Positions 53,342-62,508 of a DNA stretch of 64,000 nucleotides are shown here, one piece after another. Source of the stretch: Aureimonas frigidaquae. Its GTDB lineage: Bacteria > Pseudomonadota > Alphaproteobacteria > Rhizobiales > Rhizobiaceae. Position 1 is the stretch's first letter. Every line of letters starts with the position of its first letter. Under the pieces are notes generated by a model. That model was given only the letters and a program-made list of their open reading frames with translations, ran no database searches and had not been told where the DNA came from. The stretch spans positions 62,001 to 126,000 of the forward strand of contig NZ_BBWR01000017.1 of the NCBI RefSeq assembly GCF_001463905.1. Reading direction: 5' to 3'. The position numbers and the translations under genes were made by a program.

Positions 53342-53929
53342 TCAGCCTCTGGCGTCGATCGCCTCGGCGACCTCGTCGGTCATCTTCAGGACCCGTATGG
53401 TGATGGGCACCGCCAGTGCCAGGAAGTGACCCTCACGGCCGCGCGCCTTCTGCGCCTCGCGCACCTCGGCCAGGATGGCCGCCAGCACGGGGATGAAGCG
53501 GATCGCCAGGGAAACCGCCAGGGCGACACGGTCGGGCCGCAACATGAAGCGCAGGGGCTGCAAGCCCCGCTCCAGCGCGGCGACCATATCCAGGCTGCGC
53601 GTCGTCAGGGTGACGAGCCCCGCGCCGAGGATCAGCGCCGTCAGCCGGACCAGCACGGCCGGCACCGCCGCCGCATCGCCCATCAGGGCCTGTGTCACGC
53701 CGATCAGGATGAGCACGGGGAGGAGAGGGCGAAGCTGCAGCCCCAGCACCCGAAGCGGCAGGCCGGCAAGCGCATAGAGAAGAAGCACGCAGACAAGCAC
53801 CCCGCAAGCCGCGGCAAGCCCTGGCAGGAGCATCGCCAGTGTCGCCCCCAGCGCCAGCGCTGCCAGCTTGTGGCCGGGCCTGGCGCGGTGCAGGACGCTG
53901 TCGCCGGCAATGTACAGGCCGGCGATCAT
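53342..53929 (-). CDS. bioN: Biotin ECF transporter transmembrane subunit BioN
   Basis: A 195-residue EcfT-type membrane protein with about five hydrophobic helices. The coupling motifs are near the C-terminus (VREAQKARGREGH and EVAEAIDARG), which contact the ATPase. Its start overlaps the bioM stop as ATGA. With bioM and bioY it forms the complete biotin uptake system. Confidence 0.9.
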   Translation of the reverse strand: MIAGLYIAGDSVLHRARPGHKLAALALGATLAMLLPGLAAACGVLVCVLLLYALAGLPLRVLGLQLRPLLPVLILIGVTQALMGDAAAVPAVLVRLTALILGAGLVTLTTRSLDMVAALERGLQPLRFMLRPDRVALAVSLAIRFIPVLAAILAEVREAQKARGREGHFLALAVPITIRVLKMTDEVAEAIDARG

Positions 53930-54600
53930 GCGTTCCGCTCGACATAATACCGGCGCGCGGCATCCGGCGCCCCGTCGAAGGCGATGGCGCCATCCTCAAA
54001 GCACAGGACACGCTCGAAATGGTCGAGGAGGGAAAGATCGTGCGTCGCCATCACGATCTGCGCTGCTTGCGCATCGAGCGTGCGCATGAGCCGGCGCGTA
54101 TTGGCAAGATCGAGCAGCGCGGTCGGCTCGTCCAGTACCAGGACATCGGGTTGCAGGATCAGGATGCCGGCCAGCGCGACAAGCTGCCTCTGGCCACCCG
54201 ACAATTCGTGCACGAGCCGGTCTTCCATGCCGGACAATCCGCGCGCGGCCAGCGCCTCGGCAATGCGGGCGGCATGTTCCTCTTTCGCGATTTTGTGGCT
54301 GCGCAGGCCGAAGGCGAGATCCTCGCCGACCGTCGGATAGACGATCTGGTTGTCCGGGTTCTGGAACAGGAACCCCACCTTGCGCCGCACCGCGCGCCCG
54401 TCGGCGCGCGTATCCAGGGCGCCGATGCGGACATCGCCTCGGTCCGGCAACAGAAGGCCGTTCAAAAGCCGTGCAAAGCTGCTCTTGCCCGAACCGTTCG
54501 CGCCGATAATGCCGACCCGCCGCTCCGGCAGGTCGATGGTCAGGCCGGACAGGACGACGCGCTCGCCGCGCGTCAGCCAGACGTCCCGCAGCCGGATCAA
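53926..54600 (-). CDS. bioM: Biotin ECF transporter ATPase BioM
   Basis: A 224-residue ABC ATPase. Walker A is GANGSGKSS (33-41), the Q-loop FQNPDNQIVYPTVGED, the signature LSGGQRQLVALAG, Walker B VLVLDEPTALLD and the His switch MATHDLS. The start is TTG 54600, overlapping the bioY stop as TTGA; no ATG lies in a suitable place. FQNPDNQ is typical of ECF-type ATPases. Confidence 0.93.
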   Translation of the reverse strand: MIRLRDVWLTRGERVVLSGLTIDLPERRVGIIGANGSGKSSFARLLNGLLLPDRGDVRIGALDTRADGRAVRRKVGFLFQNPDNQIVYPTVGEDLAFGLRSHKIAKEEHAARIAEALAARGLSGMEDRLVHELSGGQRQLVALAGILILQPDVLVLDEPTALLDLANTRRLMRTLDAQAAQIVMATHDLSLLDHFERVLCFEDGAIAFDGAPDAARRYYVERNA

Positions 54601-55175
54601 GGCCGTGCGGCGCCGTGCGGATTGCGGATCAAGGGATAGGCGCGGCGCACGGTCACGATGATGGCTGCGGCCAGCCCGGCCTTGATGATGTCGCCCGGAA
54701 GGAACACCATGGCAGAGGTGACGAAGGCGGCCGGGATCGGAACGCCGGAGGCGACTGCGTACCAAGTTACGCCCACGCCGTAGACGACGAGAATGCCGCC
54801 CACTGCTGAAGAGACGAAGGCCAGCGGGTAGTTCAGGCGGCGGTAGACGCGCTCGGTGAGGATGCCCGTGACCACGGCGCCGGCCAGCCAGCCATAGATG
54901 AAGCCCGACCAGGGGCCGATCAGCGCGCCCAGCCCGCCACGCCCGCCGGACAGGAGCGGCAGGCCGATGGCGACCAGGAGTATGAACAGGAGCATGGACA
55001 GCCCGCCCTTGCGGGCGCCGAGGATGCCGCCCATCAGCATGGGCCCCATGGATTGCGCCGTGATCGGAACGCCGATCGCCGGCAGCATGAGCGGCGGGAA
55101 CAGGCCCAGAACCGCCATCAGGGCGGCGAAGAGGGCAATCTGGACGATGTCGCGGGTTTCCATGCGCGTATCCAT
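54597..55175 (-). CDS. bioY: Biotin transporter substrate-binding subunit BioY
   Basis: The 192-residue S component of the biotin transporter, with about six helices. ALFAALMAVLGLFPPLMLPA, VPITAQSMGPMLMGGILGARKG and LPGDIIKAGLAA match BioY. ATG 55175 and ATG 55163 are both possible starts. It follows the aminotransferase gene after 12 bases on the same strand. Confidence 0.95.
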   Translation of the reverse strand: MDTRMETRDIVQIALFAALMAVLGLFPPLMLPAIGVPITAQSMGPMLMGGILGARKGGLSMLLFILLVAIGLPLLSGGRGGLGALIGPWSGFIYGWLAGAVVTGILTERVYRRLNYPLAFVSSAVGGILVVYGVGVTWYAVASGVPIPAAFVTSAMVFLPGDIIKAGLAAAIIVTVRRAYPLIRNPHGAARP

Positions 55176-55187
55176 GCGTGAGGTTTC

Positions 55188-56045
55188 CTAAAGCGCGGTG
55201 CGGGCGGCTTCTTCCATATACAGGCGACGCAGCCGGAGGGTCAGCGGACCGGGCCGGCCATCGCCGATGACAACATCGTCGATCTCGGTCACCGGCATGA
55301 CGAAATGTCCGGCGGAGGTGATGAAAGCCTCGGCGGCAGCGCGCGCCTCATCGCAGGAGAAGCTGCGCTCCTCCACCGTCAGCCCCGCCTCGTCGGCCAG
55401 CCGAAGGACGCTGGCGCGCGTCGTTCCGTGCAGGATGCTGTTGGACAAAGCGCGGGTGATGAGCCGCCCCTCCCGGTCGATGATATGGGCGTTGTTGGAC
55501 GTGCCTTCCGTCACCATGCCGTCTTCCACCAGCCAGGCATCGTCCTTGCCCAGGCGCCGGGCTTCCATCTTGGCCATGGACGGCCACAGGAGCTGCACGG
55601 TCTTGATGTCGCGGCGGCCCCAGCGCAGATCGGGCACGAAGGCCACGCGCAGGCCATTCTCCACCTCCGGAGACCGGACCTCGTTCCAGGCCTGGGTGAA
55701 GAGCACGAGCGTCGGCTGCGTGCCGTCCGGCGGGAAGACGAAGTCACGGTCGGCGGCGCCGCGCGTGACCATCATGTACACTCCGCCTTCCGACAGGCCG
55801 TTGCGCGCAATGAGTTCGCGGTGGATGGCCAGGAGTTCGTCCGTGCCGGCCGGGGCGGCCATGCTCAACTCGCTCAAGGACCGGGTGAGCCGCCGCATGT
55901 GGGACGGGAAGTCGATCAACTTGCCGTTCAGGACGCTCGTCACCTCGTAGACGGCGTCGCCGAACAGAAAACCACGATCGAAGATAGAGACGCGGGCGTC
56001 TTCTTCAGGCACATAGGCGCCGTTGACATAGACAATGCGACTCAC
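55188..56045 (-). CDS. D-amino-acid aminotransferase (class IV)
   Basis: A PLP enzyme of 285 residues that interconverts D-amino acids and 2-oxo acids. IFDRGFLFGDAVYEV and GRRDIKTVQLLWPSM (Schiff-base Lys) are the class IV signature with the D-amino-acid-type sequence; EGTSNNAHII is also conserved. Branched-chain aminotransferase or aminodeoxychorismate lyase are less likely alternatives. It appears to lead a transcript into bioYMN. It is divergent from xylB, 81 bases away. Confidence 0.9.
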   Translation of the reverse strand: MSRIVYVNGAYVPEEDARVSIFDRGFLFGDAVYEVTSVLNGKLIDFPSHMRRLTRSLSELSMAAPAGTDELLAIHRELIARNGLSEGGVYMMVTRGAADRDFVFPPDGTQPTLVLFTQAWNEVRSPEVENGLRVAFVPDLRWGRRDIKTVQLLWPSMAKMEARRLGKDDAWLVEDGMVTEGTSNNAHIIDREGRLITRALSNSILHGTTRASVLRLADEAGLTVEERSFSCDEARAAAEAFITSAGHFVMPVTEIDDVVIGDGRPGPLTLRLRRLYMEEAARTAL

Positions 56046-56126
56046 GATCCGGTCCCTCCGGGCAATGGTTCCGTGGCGTCGTATAGCCTATTTTGCGGAC
56101 CGCAAGGGAGAGGTGGGAGTAGCGAC

Positions 56127-57584
56127 TTGGCCTATTATCTCGGATTGGATCTCGGAACGTCTTCGCTGAAGGCCCTCCTCGTGGATGACCGGCAGAACCC
56201 GGTCGCGACGGCGCACGCGCCCTTGAGCGTTCAACGCCCGCACTTCGGCTGGGCCGAACAGGACCCGCAAAGCTGGATCGACGCCACGCGCGCCGCGCTG
56301 GCGGAACTGGCCGCCGCAGCGCCGGAAGCGCTCAGCGCCGTGCGCGGCATCGGCCTGTCGGGGCAGATGCACGGCGCCACCCTCTTAGGGGCGGACGACG
56401 TGCCGCTGCGACCCTGCATCCTGTGGAACGATACGCGCAGCCACCTGGAAGCCGCCGAGCTCGACGATGATGAGGCGCGCGCGATCACCGGCAATATCGT
56501 CTTTCCGGGCTTTACGGCGCCGAAGATCCTGTGGGTCGCTCGCAACGAGCCGCAGATCCGCGCGGCTTTGCGCCGCGTTCTTCTGCCCAAGGATTACCTG
56601 CGCCTCTGGCTGACGGGCGAGGCCCTGTCGGACATGTCGGACAGCGCCGGTACCGCCTGGCTCGAAACCGGCGCCAGGCGGTGGTCGGCCCGGATGCTGG
56701 AGCGTTGCGGCCTGGATGAAACCTATATGCCCGGCCTTGTCGAAGGTTCGGCGCCGGCCGGCCAGTTGCGCGCGGACCGTGCGGCGGAGCTGGGCCTGCC
56801 GGCCGGCATCGTGGTGGCCGGCGGCGCGGGCGACAATGCCGCCTCCGCCTGCGGCGTTGGCGTCGTGAGGCCCGGTAGCGGCTTCGTGTCGCTCGGCACC
56901 TCCGGCGTGCTCTTCACCGCATCGGCCGATTACAGCCCCGCACCCGAGACGGCCGTCCATACTTTCTGTCATGCGCTGCCGGGTCTCTGGCACCAGATGG
57001 GCGTGACCCTGTCGGCGGCCGGATCGCTCGAATGGCTTTCGGGCGTCACGCAGGTCAAGCCCGCGGCACTGGCCGCCGCCGTCGCCGATGCCGGCCTGGG
57101 CGAGGGGCCATCGCGCCTATTGTTCCTGCCCTATCTGTCGGGCGAGCGCACACCGCACAATGACGCGACGGTGCGTGGCGCCTTCGTGGGCCTTTCGGCA
57201 GAAACCAGCCAGGCAGACCTTGCCCGTGCGGTCATGGAAGGGGTCGCCTTCTCCATGCGCGACTGCCTGGAAGCCGGCGGCGACAGGACGGTGCGCCAGC
57301 TCATCGCGGTGGGCGCGGGCTCGCGCTCGCAGAGCTGGCTGCAGATCCTGGCCGATACGCTCGGCCGTGAGATCGTCCTGCCCGCGGCGGGCGATTACGG
57401 AGCCGCCTTCGGGGCGGCACGGCTGGGCCTGTGTGCGGCCGAAGCCGCCGATCCTGCCGCGGTCATGATCGAGCCGCCGGTCGCCCAGCGCTTTGCGCCC
57501 CGGCCCGAAGCGACGGAGGCCTTCGATGCGGCCTATAAGCGCTACCGCCTGGCCTATCCCGTTATTCGCAGCCTGATGGTCTGA
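56127..57584 (+). CDS. xylB: Xylulokinase
   Basis: Phosphorylates D-xylulose for the pentose phosphate pathway. It is a 485-residue FGGY kinase. The phosphate-binding YLGLDLGTSSLKALLVDD at the start, GLSGQMHGATLLG, ILWNDTRS and the C-terminal GAGSRSQSWLQILAD are in place. Translation begins at TTG 56127 (MAYYLGLDLG) with GGGAG 7 bases before it; the open frame extends upstream only as non-coding sequence. No xylA or sugar transporter is nearby. Confidence 0.93.
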   Translation: MAYYLGLDLGTSSLKALLVDDRQNPVATAHAPLSVQRPHFGWAEQDPQSWIDATRAALAELAAAAPEALSAVRGIGLSGQMHGATLLGADDVPLRPCILWNDTRSHLEAAELDDDEARAITGNIVFPGFTAPKILWVARNEPQIRAALRRVLLPKDYLRLWLTGEALSDMSDSAGTAWLETGARRWSARMLERCGLDETYMPGLVEGSAPAGQLRADRAAELGLPAGIVVAGGAGDNAASACGVGVVRPGSGFVSLGTSGVLFTASADYSPAPETAVHTFCHALPGLWHQMGVTLSAAGSLEWLSGVTQVKPAALAAAVADAGLGEGPSRLLFLPYLSGERTPHNDATVRGAFVGLSAETSQADLARAVMEGVAFSMRDCLEAGGDRTVRQLIAVGAGSRSQSWLQILADTLGREIVLPAAGDYGAAFGAARLGLCAAEAADPAAVMIEPPVAQRFAPRPEATEAFDAAYKRYRLAYPVIRSLMV

Positions 57585-57623
57585 TCGAGCGAACACTGGA
57601 CGCCGGGCCTATGGCCCGAATAA

Positions 57624-57650
57624 AACGGGGCGGCTCATGGCCGCCCCGTT
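57624..57650 (-). terminator. Intrinsic terminator downstream of livK
   Basis: The 11-bp perfect stem AACGGGGCGGC / GCCGCCCCGTT with a 5-base loop. Read on the minus strand it is followed by TTTTATT, fitting termination of livK. It may also stop xylB transcription from the other side, though the plus side only has CTGTTTC. Confidence 0.82.
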
Positions 57651-57675
57651 CTGTTTCCAGTCTGTGACGCGCGCC

Positions 57676-58788
57676 TTACTGGGCGGCCGCGGTCTCAACG
57701 TAGTCGTACTTGCCGTCCTTCCACACATACATGACGTAGCCGGGCAGGGTGACGTCGCCCTTGTCGTCGAACTTCAGGTCACCGATCACGGTGGAGAAGT
57801 TGCCGGCGTCGAGCGCTTCGACGACCGGCTCGTAATCGGTGGAGCCGGCGGCCTTCACGGCGTCGGCCCAGGCCTGGATGGCGGCATAGGTGTAGAGCGC
57901 ATAGCCCTCGGCCGAGTTTCCGGCAGCCTCGATCTCCTTGACGACCGGCTCGGCGATCGGGTTCTTGCGCGGATCCGGAGAGAAGGTCATCAGCGTGCCT
58001 TCGCCGGCATCGCCGGTGATGGCCCAGTACTCGTCGGTCACGATGGCGTCGCCGGACATGATCGTCGCCGTCACGCCCTGCTCCTTCATCTGACGGGCAA
58101 TCAGGCCCGCCTCGGTGTAGTAGCCGCCAATGTAGACAAGGCCGATATCGGCCTGCTTCAGCTTGGACACGAGCGCGGTGTAGTCCTTTTCACCGGCGGT
58201 GTAGGCTTCGACGACGGTCGGCTTCTTGCCGGCCGCTTCGAGCGCGGCCTGCGTCTCGTCCGCCAGGCCCTTACCATAGGCGGACTTGTCGTTCAGGATG
58301 GCGATGTTCTTGTCGGCGAAGTTCTTGGCGATGTAGGCGCCGGCAACCTCGCCCTGCTGGTCGTCGCGGCCGCAGACGCGGTAGATGCCGTCGGCCGGGC
58401 GCTTGTCCGTGAAGTCCGGATTGGTCGAAGCCGGGCTGATCATGACGATGCCTTCTTCGGCATAGACCTGGCTGGCGGGGATGGAGGAACCCGAGCAGAA
58501 ATGGCCCGCCACGAAGGCCACGCCCTCGGATGCGTACTGGTTGGCGACGGCCACGGCCTGCTTCGGATCGCAGGCATCGTCACCGACGGAAAGCTTGAGC
58601 TGTTCGCCGTTGATGCCGCCGGCGGCGTTGATGTCCTTGACGGCCTGCTCGGCGCCGACGCGCAGCTGCGAACCGAAGGTCGCGTACTGGCCCGTCATCG
58701 GGCCCGCGACGCCGATGGTGATATCCGCGAGAGCCGCGCCCGACAGGACGAGATTGAGGGCCACACCGGCTAGAAGCGCTTTTTTCAT
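57676..58788 (-). CDS. livK: Branched-chain amino acid ABC transporter, periplasmic binding protein
   Basis: A 370-residue solute-binding protein. A signal peptide (MKKALLAGVALNLVLSGAAL) precedes mature DITIGVAGPMTGQYATFG. The Leu/Ile/Val-type fold is shown by HFCSGSSIPASQVYAEEGI, a Cys pair (DDACD, AGHFCSG) and YIGGYYTEAGLIARQMKEQG. ATG 58788 is the start. It is the last gene of the liv set, after a 154-base gap that may hold its own promoter so that it is made in excess. Confidence 0.93.
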   Translation of the reverse strand: MKKALLAGVALNLVLSGAALADITIGVAGPMTGQYATFGSQLRVGAEQAVKDINAAGGINGEQLKLSVGDDACDPKQAVAVANQYASEGVAFVAGHFCSGSSIPASQVYAEEGIVMISPASTNPDFTDKRPADGIYRVCGRDDQQGEVAGAYIAKNFADKNIAILNDKSAYGKGLADETQAALEAAGKKPTVVEAYTAGEKDYTALVSKLKQADIGLVYIGGYYTEAGLIARQMKEQGVTATIMSGDAIVTDEYWAITGDAGEGTLMTFSPDPRKNPIAEPVVKEIEAAGNSAEGYALYTYAAIQAWADAVKAAGSTDYEPVVEALDAGNFSTVIGDLKFDDKGDVTLPGYVMYVWKDGKYDYVETAAAQ

Positions 58789-58942
58789 CTGTGACGTTCC
58801 CGAGTTGTTACGACGCTGACCCTGGCAGGCTCTCAAGGTGACGATGCCGGGCAGGCCATGGATTAAAGATCATGCTTTCGTCAAAGGGAATGGTATCGGC
58901 GCCGCCGCTCGTCAAAAACTTGAGCGGCGCCAAACCTTTTGC

Positions 58943-59299
58943 TCAATTCGTCGCGGTCGTGCGGAGGAAGCGGTATTGCCGCGCCATTTGCTGGGAGCGG
59001 GTCCGCAGGCGTCCGAACGATGCCAGGAGGAACAGAACGACGTAGTCGATCAGCGCGTAGTGAAGCGCCGTCGCAATCGTATCGAACGGCAGGAAGAACG
59101 TGCCGTCGAAGAGGCTGAAGTGGATGAAGCGAACCGCGAGGGTCAGGAGCGCGACATAGAAGGCCATGATCGCCCAGCCGCTCCAGGTGAGGGCGGTGGA
59201 CCGGCCGATCATGAAGGCGATTCCGCCGCCGATCACCACGGTGACGAGCAGGAACTCGAAGAAGGTGACTTCCCAGAGCAAGGTCATTTCCGGCTGCAT
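58943..59299 (-). CDS. Small three-helix membrane protein of the liv operon (DUF6867-like)
   Basis: A 118-residue protein. It has three hydrophobic segments: VTFFEFLLVTVVIGGGIAFM, then about residues 36-57, and about 80-93. A basic C-terminus (GRLRTRSQQMARQYRFLRTT) probably faces the cytoplasm. I recall this as the DUF6867 family, seen with branched-chain amino acid transporters in Rhizobiales; that name is from memory. The start ATG overlaps the livF stop by one base (TGATG), tying it to the transporter. Role unknown. Confidence 0.75.
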   Translation of the reverse strand: MQPEMTLLWEVTFFEFLLVTVVIGGGIAFMIGRSTALTWSGWAIMAFYVALLTLAVRFIHFSLFDGTFFLPFDTIATALHYALIDYVVLFLLASFGRLRTRSQQMARQYRFLRTTATN

Positions 59300-60054
59300 C
59301 AGTGCCTCCCGCCTTCGAGGTAGGCGCTGCGGATTTCCTCTCGCGCCAGAAGTTCGCGGCCCGTGCCCGACATGGTGATCGTGCCGTTGACCATCACATA
59401 GCCCCGATGCGCCAGACGCAGCGCATGGAAGGCATTCTGTTCCACCAGGAAGACGGTCAGCCCCTCGGTGCGGTTGAGCTCGCGGATCGCCTCGAAGATC
59501 TGCTTGACGATGATCGGCGCCAGGCCGAGCGATGGTTCGTCGAGCAGGAGAAGCTTGGGCCGGCTCATCAGCGCGCGGGCAATGGCCAGCATCTGCTGCT
59601 CGCCGCCCGACAGCGTCCCGGCTCGCTGATCGATCCGCTCCTTCAGGCGCGGGAACAGGGTGAAGATGCGCTCGAGGTCCGCATCGAAATGCTCCGTGCC
59701 GATGAGCGTCGTGCCCATCTGCAGGTTTTCCATGACCGACATGCGCCCGAAGATGCGGCGTCCTTCCGGCGACTGCGCAATCCGCCGCTTCATGATGTCG
59801 TGCGTCGGCAGGGCGCTGATGTCCTCGCCACGGTAGAGGATCTGCCCCGAGCGTGCGCGCGGATTGCCGCAAATGGTCATCATGAGGGTGGATTTGCCGG
59901 CGCCATTGGCCCCGATCAGCGTGACGATCTCACCCTCGTTGACCTCCATGTCCACGCCCCGAAGGGCCTGGATCTTGCCGTAGAAGGTCTCCACGCCGCG
60001 AATCGACAGGAGGGGGGCCGCTGCGCCCTGCGTTGCGGGATTGGCGGCGCTCAT
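59299..60054 (-). CDS. livF: Branched-chain amino acid ABC transporter ATPase LivF
   Basis: A 251-residue ABC ATPase: Walker A GANGAGKST, Q-loop region ending PEGRRIFGRMSVMENLQMG (characteristic of LivF), signature LSGGEQQMLAIARALMS, Walker B LLLLDEPSLGLAP, His switch replaced by LVEQNAF as is usual in LivF. The start ATG 60054 overlaps the livG stop (ATGA). Confidence 0.95.
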   Translation of the reverse strand: MSAANPATQGAAAPLLSIRGVETFYGKIQALRGVDMEVNEGEIVTLIGANGAGKSTLMMTICGNPRARSGQILYRGEDISALPTHDIMKRRIAQSPEGRRIFGRMSVMENLQMGTTLIGTEHFDADLERIFTLFPRLKERIDQRAGTLSGGEQQMLAIARALMSRPKLLLLDEPSLGLAPIIVKQIFEAIRELNRTEGLTVFLVEQNAFHALRLAHRGYVMVNGTITMSGTGRELLAREEIRSAYLEGGRH

Positions 60055-61055
60055 CGAAGGGTCTCCTGGTTGCTCGTGCTCACCACCGCGGCGGCGGCAT
60101 CGATATCGCCCTCCTGCAGCCGCTCCTCGACGGCGTCCACTTCCTCGTCGTCGACGCCCAGATAGGCGGCAATGACATGCGGATCGTTGCGCACGCTGTC
60201 CGGCGTGCCGTCGGAGATTTTCTTGCCGTAATCCAGGACGACGATGTGGTCGGAAATCTCCATGACCACACCCATATCGTGCTCGATCAGGAGGATGGAG
60301 ACGCTGTCCTGATCGCGGATCGACCGCAGGAGTTCGTTCAGTTCGGCCGATTCGCGCGGGTTCAGGCCGGCGGCGGGCTCGTCCAGGCACAGAAGCGCCG
60401 GGTCGGTGCACATGGCGCGGGCGATCTCCAGGCGGCGCTGGTCACCATAGGACAGATCGGCCGCCGGATCGTCGGCACGGTCCAGGAGCGCCGTGCGGCG
60501 CAGCCAGTCCACTGCCAGATCCTGCGCCTTTTCCCGTGCGCGATGGTAGGAGGGCAGGCCCACCAGCCCCGCAAAGGTGTAGCCGGAGGCGACCATCAGC
60601 TTGTTGTGCTGGGCGACGAGGAGATTCTCGAATACCGTCATGCCGCCGAAGAGGCGGATGTTCTGGAAGGTCCGGGCCACGCCGGCCGTATGGGTGATGC
60701 GGAAATCGGCCATGCGCTCCAGGAGGAAGAGCTCCCCCTTGTCGACCTTCAGGCTCTGGCGCCCGCTGCGGGTCAGCTCCTCCACGGCGCGGGCCGGTAT
60801 GTCGCGGCCGCGGCGCAGGGTGATCCGCCCCTCGGTCGGTTTGTAGAAGCCGGTCACGCAGTTGAAGACGGTGGTCTTGCCGGCGCCGTTCGGGCCGATC
60901 AGGGCGGTGATGTCGCCGCGCCCGACCTCGAAGGAGAGATTGTCGATCGCCGTCAATCCGCCGAAGCGCATGGTCAGATGCTCGACGGTCAGGACGGGAT
61001 CGGCGGTCCAGTTGCGGCTCGTTGCCATTTTGACCTGTTCTGTGGGGGCGATCAT
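60051..61055 (-). CDS. livG: Branched-chain amino acid ABC transporter ATPase LivG
   Basis: A 334-residue ABC ATPase: Walker A GPNGAGKTTVFNCVTGFYKP, ARTFQNIRLFGGMTVFENLLV, the signature region LSYGDQRRLEIARAMC, Walker B LLCLDEPAAGLNP and LLIEHDMGVVMEISD. A C-terminal tail of about 60 residues after the core (acidic, then Ala-rich: EEVDAVEERLQEGDIDAAAA) makes it longer than E. coli LivG (255). An extra stretch sits before the RTFQN block. One base separates it from the livM stop. Confidence 0.95.
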   Translation of the reverse strand: MIAPTEQVKMATSRNWTADPVLTVEHLTMRFGGLTAIDNLSFEVGRGDITALIGPNGAGKTTVFNCVTGFYKPTEGRITLRRGRDIPARAVEELTRSGRQSLKVDKGELFLLERMADFRITHTAGVARTFQNIRLFGGMTVFENLLVAQHNKLMVASGYTFAGLVGLPSYHRAREKAQDLAVDWLRRTALLDRADDPAADLSYGDQRRLEIARAMCTDPALLCLDEPAAGLNPRESAELNELLRSIRDQDSVSILLIEHDMGVVMEISDHIVVLDYGKKISDGTPDSVRNDPHVIAAYLGVDDEEVDAVEERLQEGDIDAAAAVVSTSNQETLR

Positions 61056-61056
61056 G

Positions 61057-62505
61057 TCAGTGACCCTCGCCCTGGGCCACCATGTCGGCGCCGATCTTTT
61101 TCTTTTCCTTGTAGACCGCCGATGGCGAGCGTGACGACACGAGGCCGCGCGGCTTCCAGACCATGATGGCCACCATGGCGACGCCGAAGATCAGCATGCG
61201 GTACTCGGTCGGATCGAAGTTGGATCCGAAGACGAGTTGCAGCACCGTCAGGTTCCGCAGGAGTTCGATGCCGCCGATCATCACGATGGAGGCGATGACG
61301 ACGCCGATCTGCGAGCCGAGGCCACCCAGGACCACGATGGCCAGGATGATCGCCGATTCCAGGAAGGTGAAGCTCTCGGGCGAGATGAAGCCCTGGCGGG
61401 TGGCGAAGAAGGAGCCGGCGAAGCCGCCGAACATGGCCCCCGTCGCGAAGGCCGTCAGCTTGACGTTGGTCGTGTTGATGCCGAGCGCGCGGCAGGCGAT
61501 CTCGTCCTCGCGCAGGGCTTCCCAGGCCCGGCCGATCGGCAGCTTGCGCAGCCGCATCGTCACGAAATTGGTGAACAGCGCCAGGAGGAGGATGATGTAG
61601 TAGAGGTAGATGAAGCGGTGCAGCGTGGACGGCTCCAGGCCGAAATAGTCGGCGAAGGAGCCTTCGCCCCGGCCGAACTCCAGCCCGAAGAAGGTCGGCC
61701 GCGGAATGCCGAGAAGCCCGTTCGGGCCGCCCGTGAACTCGCCCCAGTTCAGGAGCACGACGCGGATGATCTCACCGAAGGCCAGGGTGACGATGGCCAG
61801 ATAGTCGCCGCGCAGGCGCAGGACCGGGAAGCCCAGCATCACGCCCCACATGGCGGCGAAGAGCCCGGCCATCGGCAGGCACACCCAGAAGCCAAGATCG
61901 AAGTTGATCGCGAGCAGCGCGAAGGAATAGGCGCCCACCGCGTAGAAGGCGACGTAGCCGAGATCGAGAAGCCCGGCCAGGCCCACCACGATGTTGAGCC
62001 CCCAGCCGAGCATGACATAGGTCACGATCAGGATGGCGAGGTCGATCATGTACCGCTCGCGGCCCGGCAGGATGTAGCCGATGACGAAGGGGAAGGTGAG
62101 CGCCAGAAGGAACAGCGCCGCACCGATGATCTTCCCGAGCCTGGAGGCGACGTTGGCCGACAGCTTCACGCCGCCGACACGGTCCGACAGGCTGCCCTCG
62201 TTCTGGAACAGGAGGAGGCTCAGCACCAGGCGGCCGAAGAAGGCGATGGCGATGAAGGTCAGCCACAAGTCCCAGCGATAGGACAGGGCAAGGCCGCCCG
62301 GCGCCGTATCGGTCCGCAGGAGCAGGAAGAACAGGCCGAGCCCGGCGACGATAAGCGCCGTGACGATCGATTCCTTCAGCGCCGTCGCGAATTTGCTGCT
62401 GCGGGCCGGTTCGGGGGCAAAGGGCGGCTCGCCACGCATGGCGTCGCGGCGCTGTTCGTCGGCGATCTCTGCGCCCTCGGGGCGTGTCGTATTGGTCGCG
62501 GACAT
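61057..62505 (-). CDS. livM: Branched-chain amino acid ABC transporter permease LivM
   Basis: A 482-residue permease. After a hydrophilic N-terminus come extra helices ([18 protein letters not shown]...), then the LivM core with [40 protein letters not shown] and [20 protein letters not shown] (the EAA-type loop contacting the ATPase). It is longer than E. coli LivM (425) because of the N-terminal helices and a C-terminal tail. Confidence 0.94.
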   Translation of the reverse strand: MSATNTTRPEGAEIADEQRRDAMRGEPPFAPEPARSSKFATALKESIVTALIVAGLGLFFLLLRTDTAPGGLALSYRWDLWLTFIAIAFFGRLVLSLLLFQNEGSLSDRVGGVKLSANVASRLGKIIGAALFLLALTFPFVIGYILPGRERYMIDLAILIVTYVMLGWGLNIVVGLAGLLDLGYVAFYAVGAYSFALLAINFDLGFWVCLPMAGLFAAMWGVMLGFPVLRLRGDYLAIVTLAFGEIIRVVLLNWGEFTGGPNGLLGIPRPTFFGLEFGRGEGSFADYFGLEPSTLHRFIYLYYIILLLALFTNFVTMRLRKLPIGRAWEALREDEIACRALGINTTNVKLTAFATGAMFGGFAGSFFATRQGFISPESFTFLESAIILAIVVLGGLGSQIGVVIASIVMIGGIELLRNLTVLQLVFGSNFDPTEYRMLIFGVAMVAIMVWKPRGLVSSRSPSAVYKEKKKIGADMVAQGEGH

Positions 62506-62508
62506 CGA

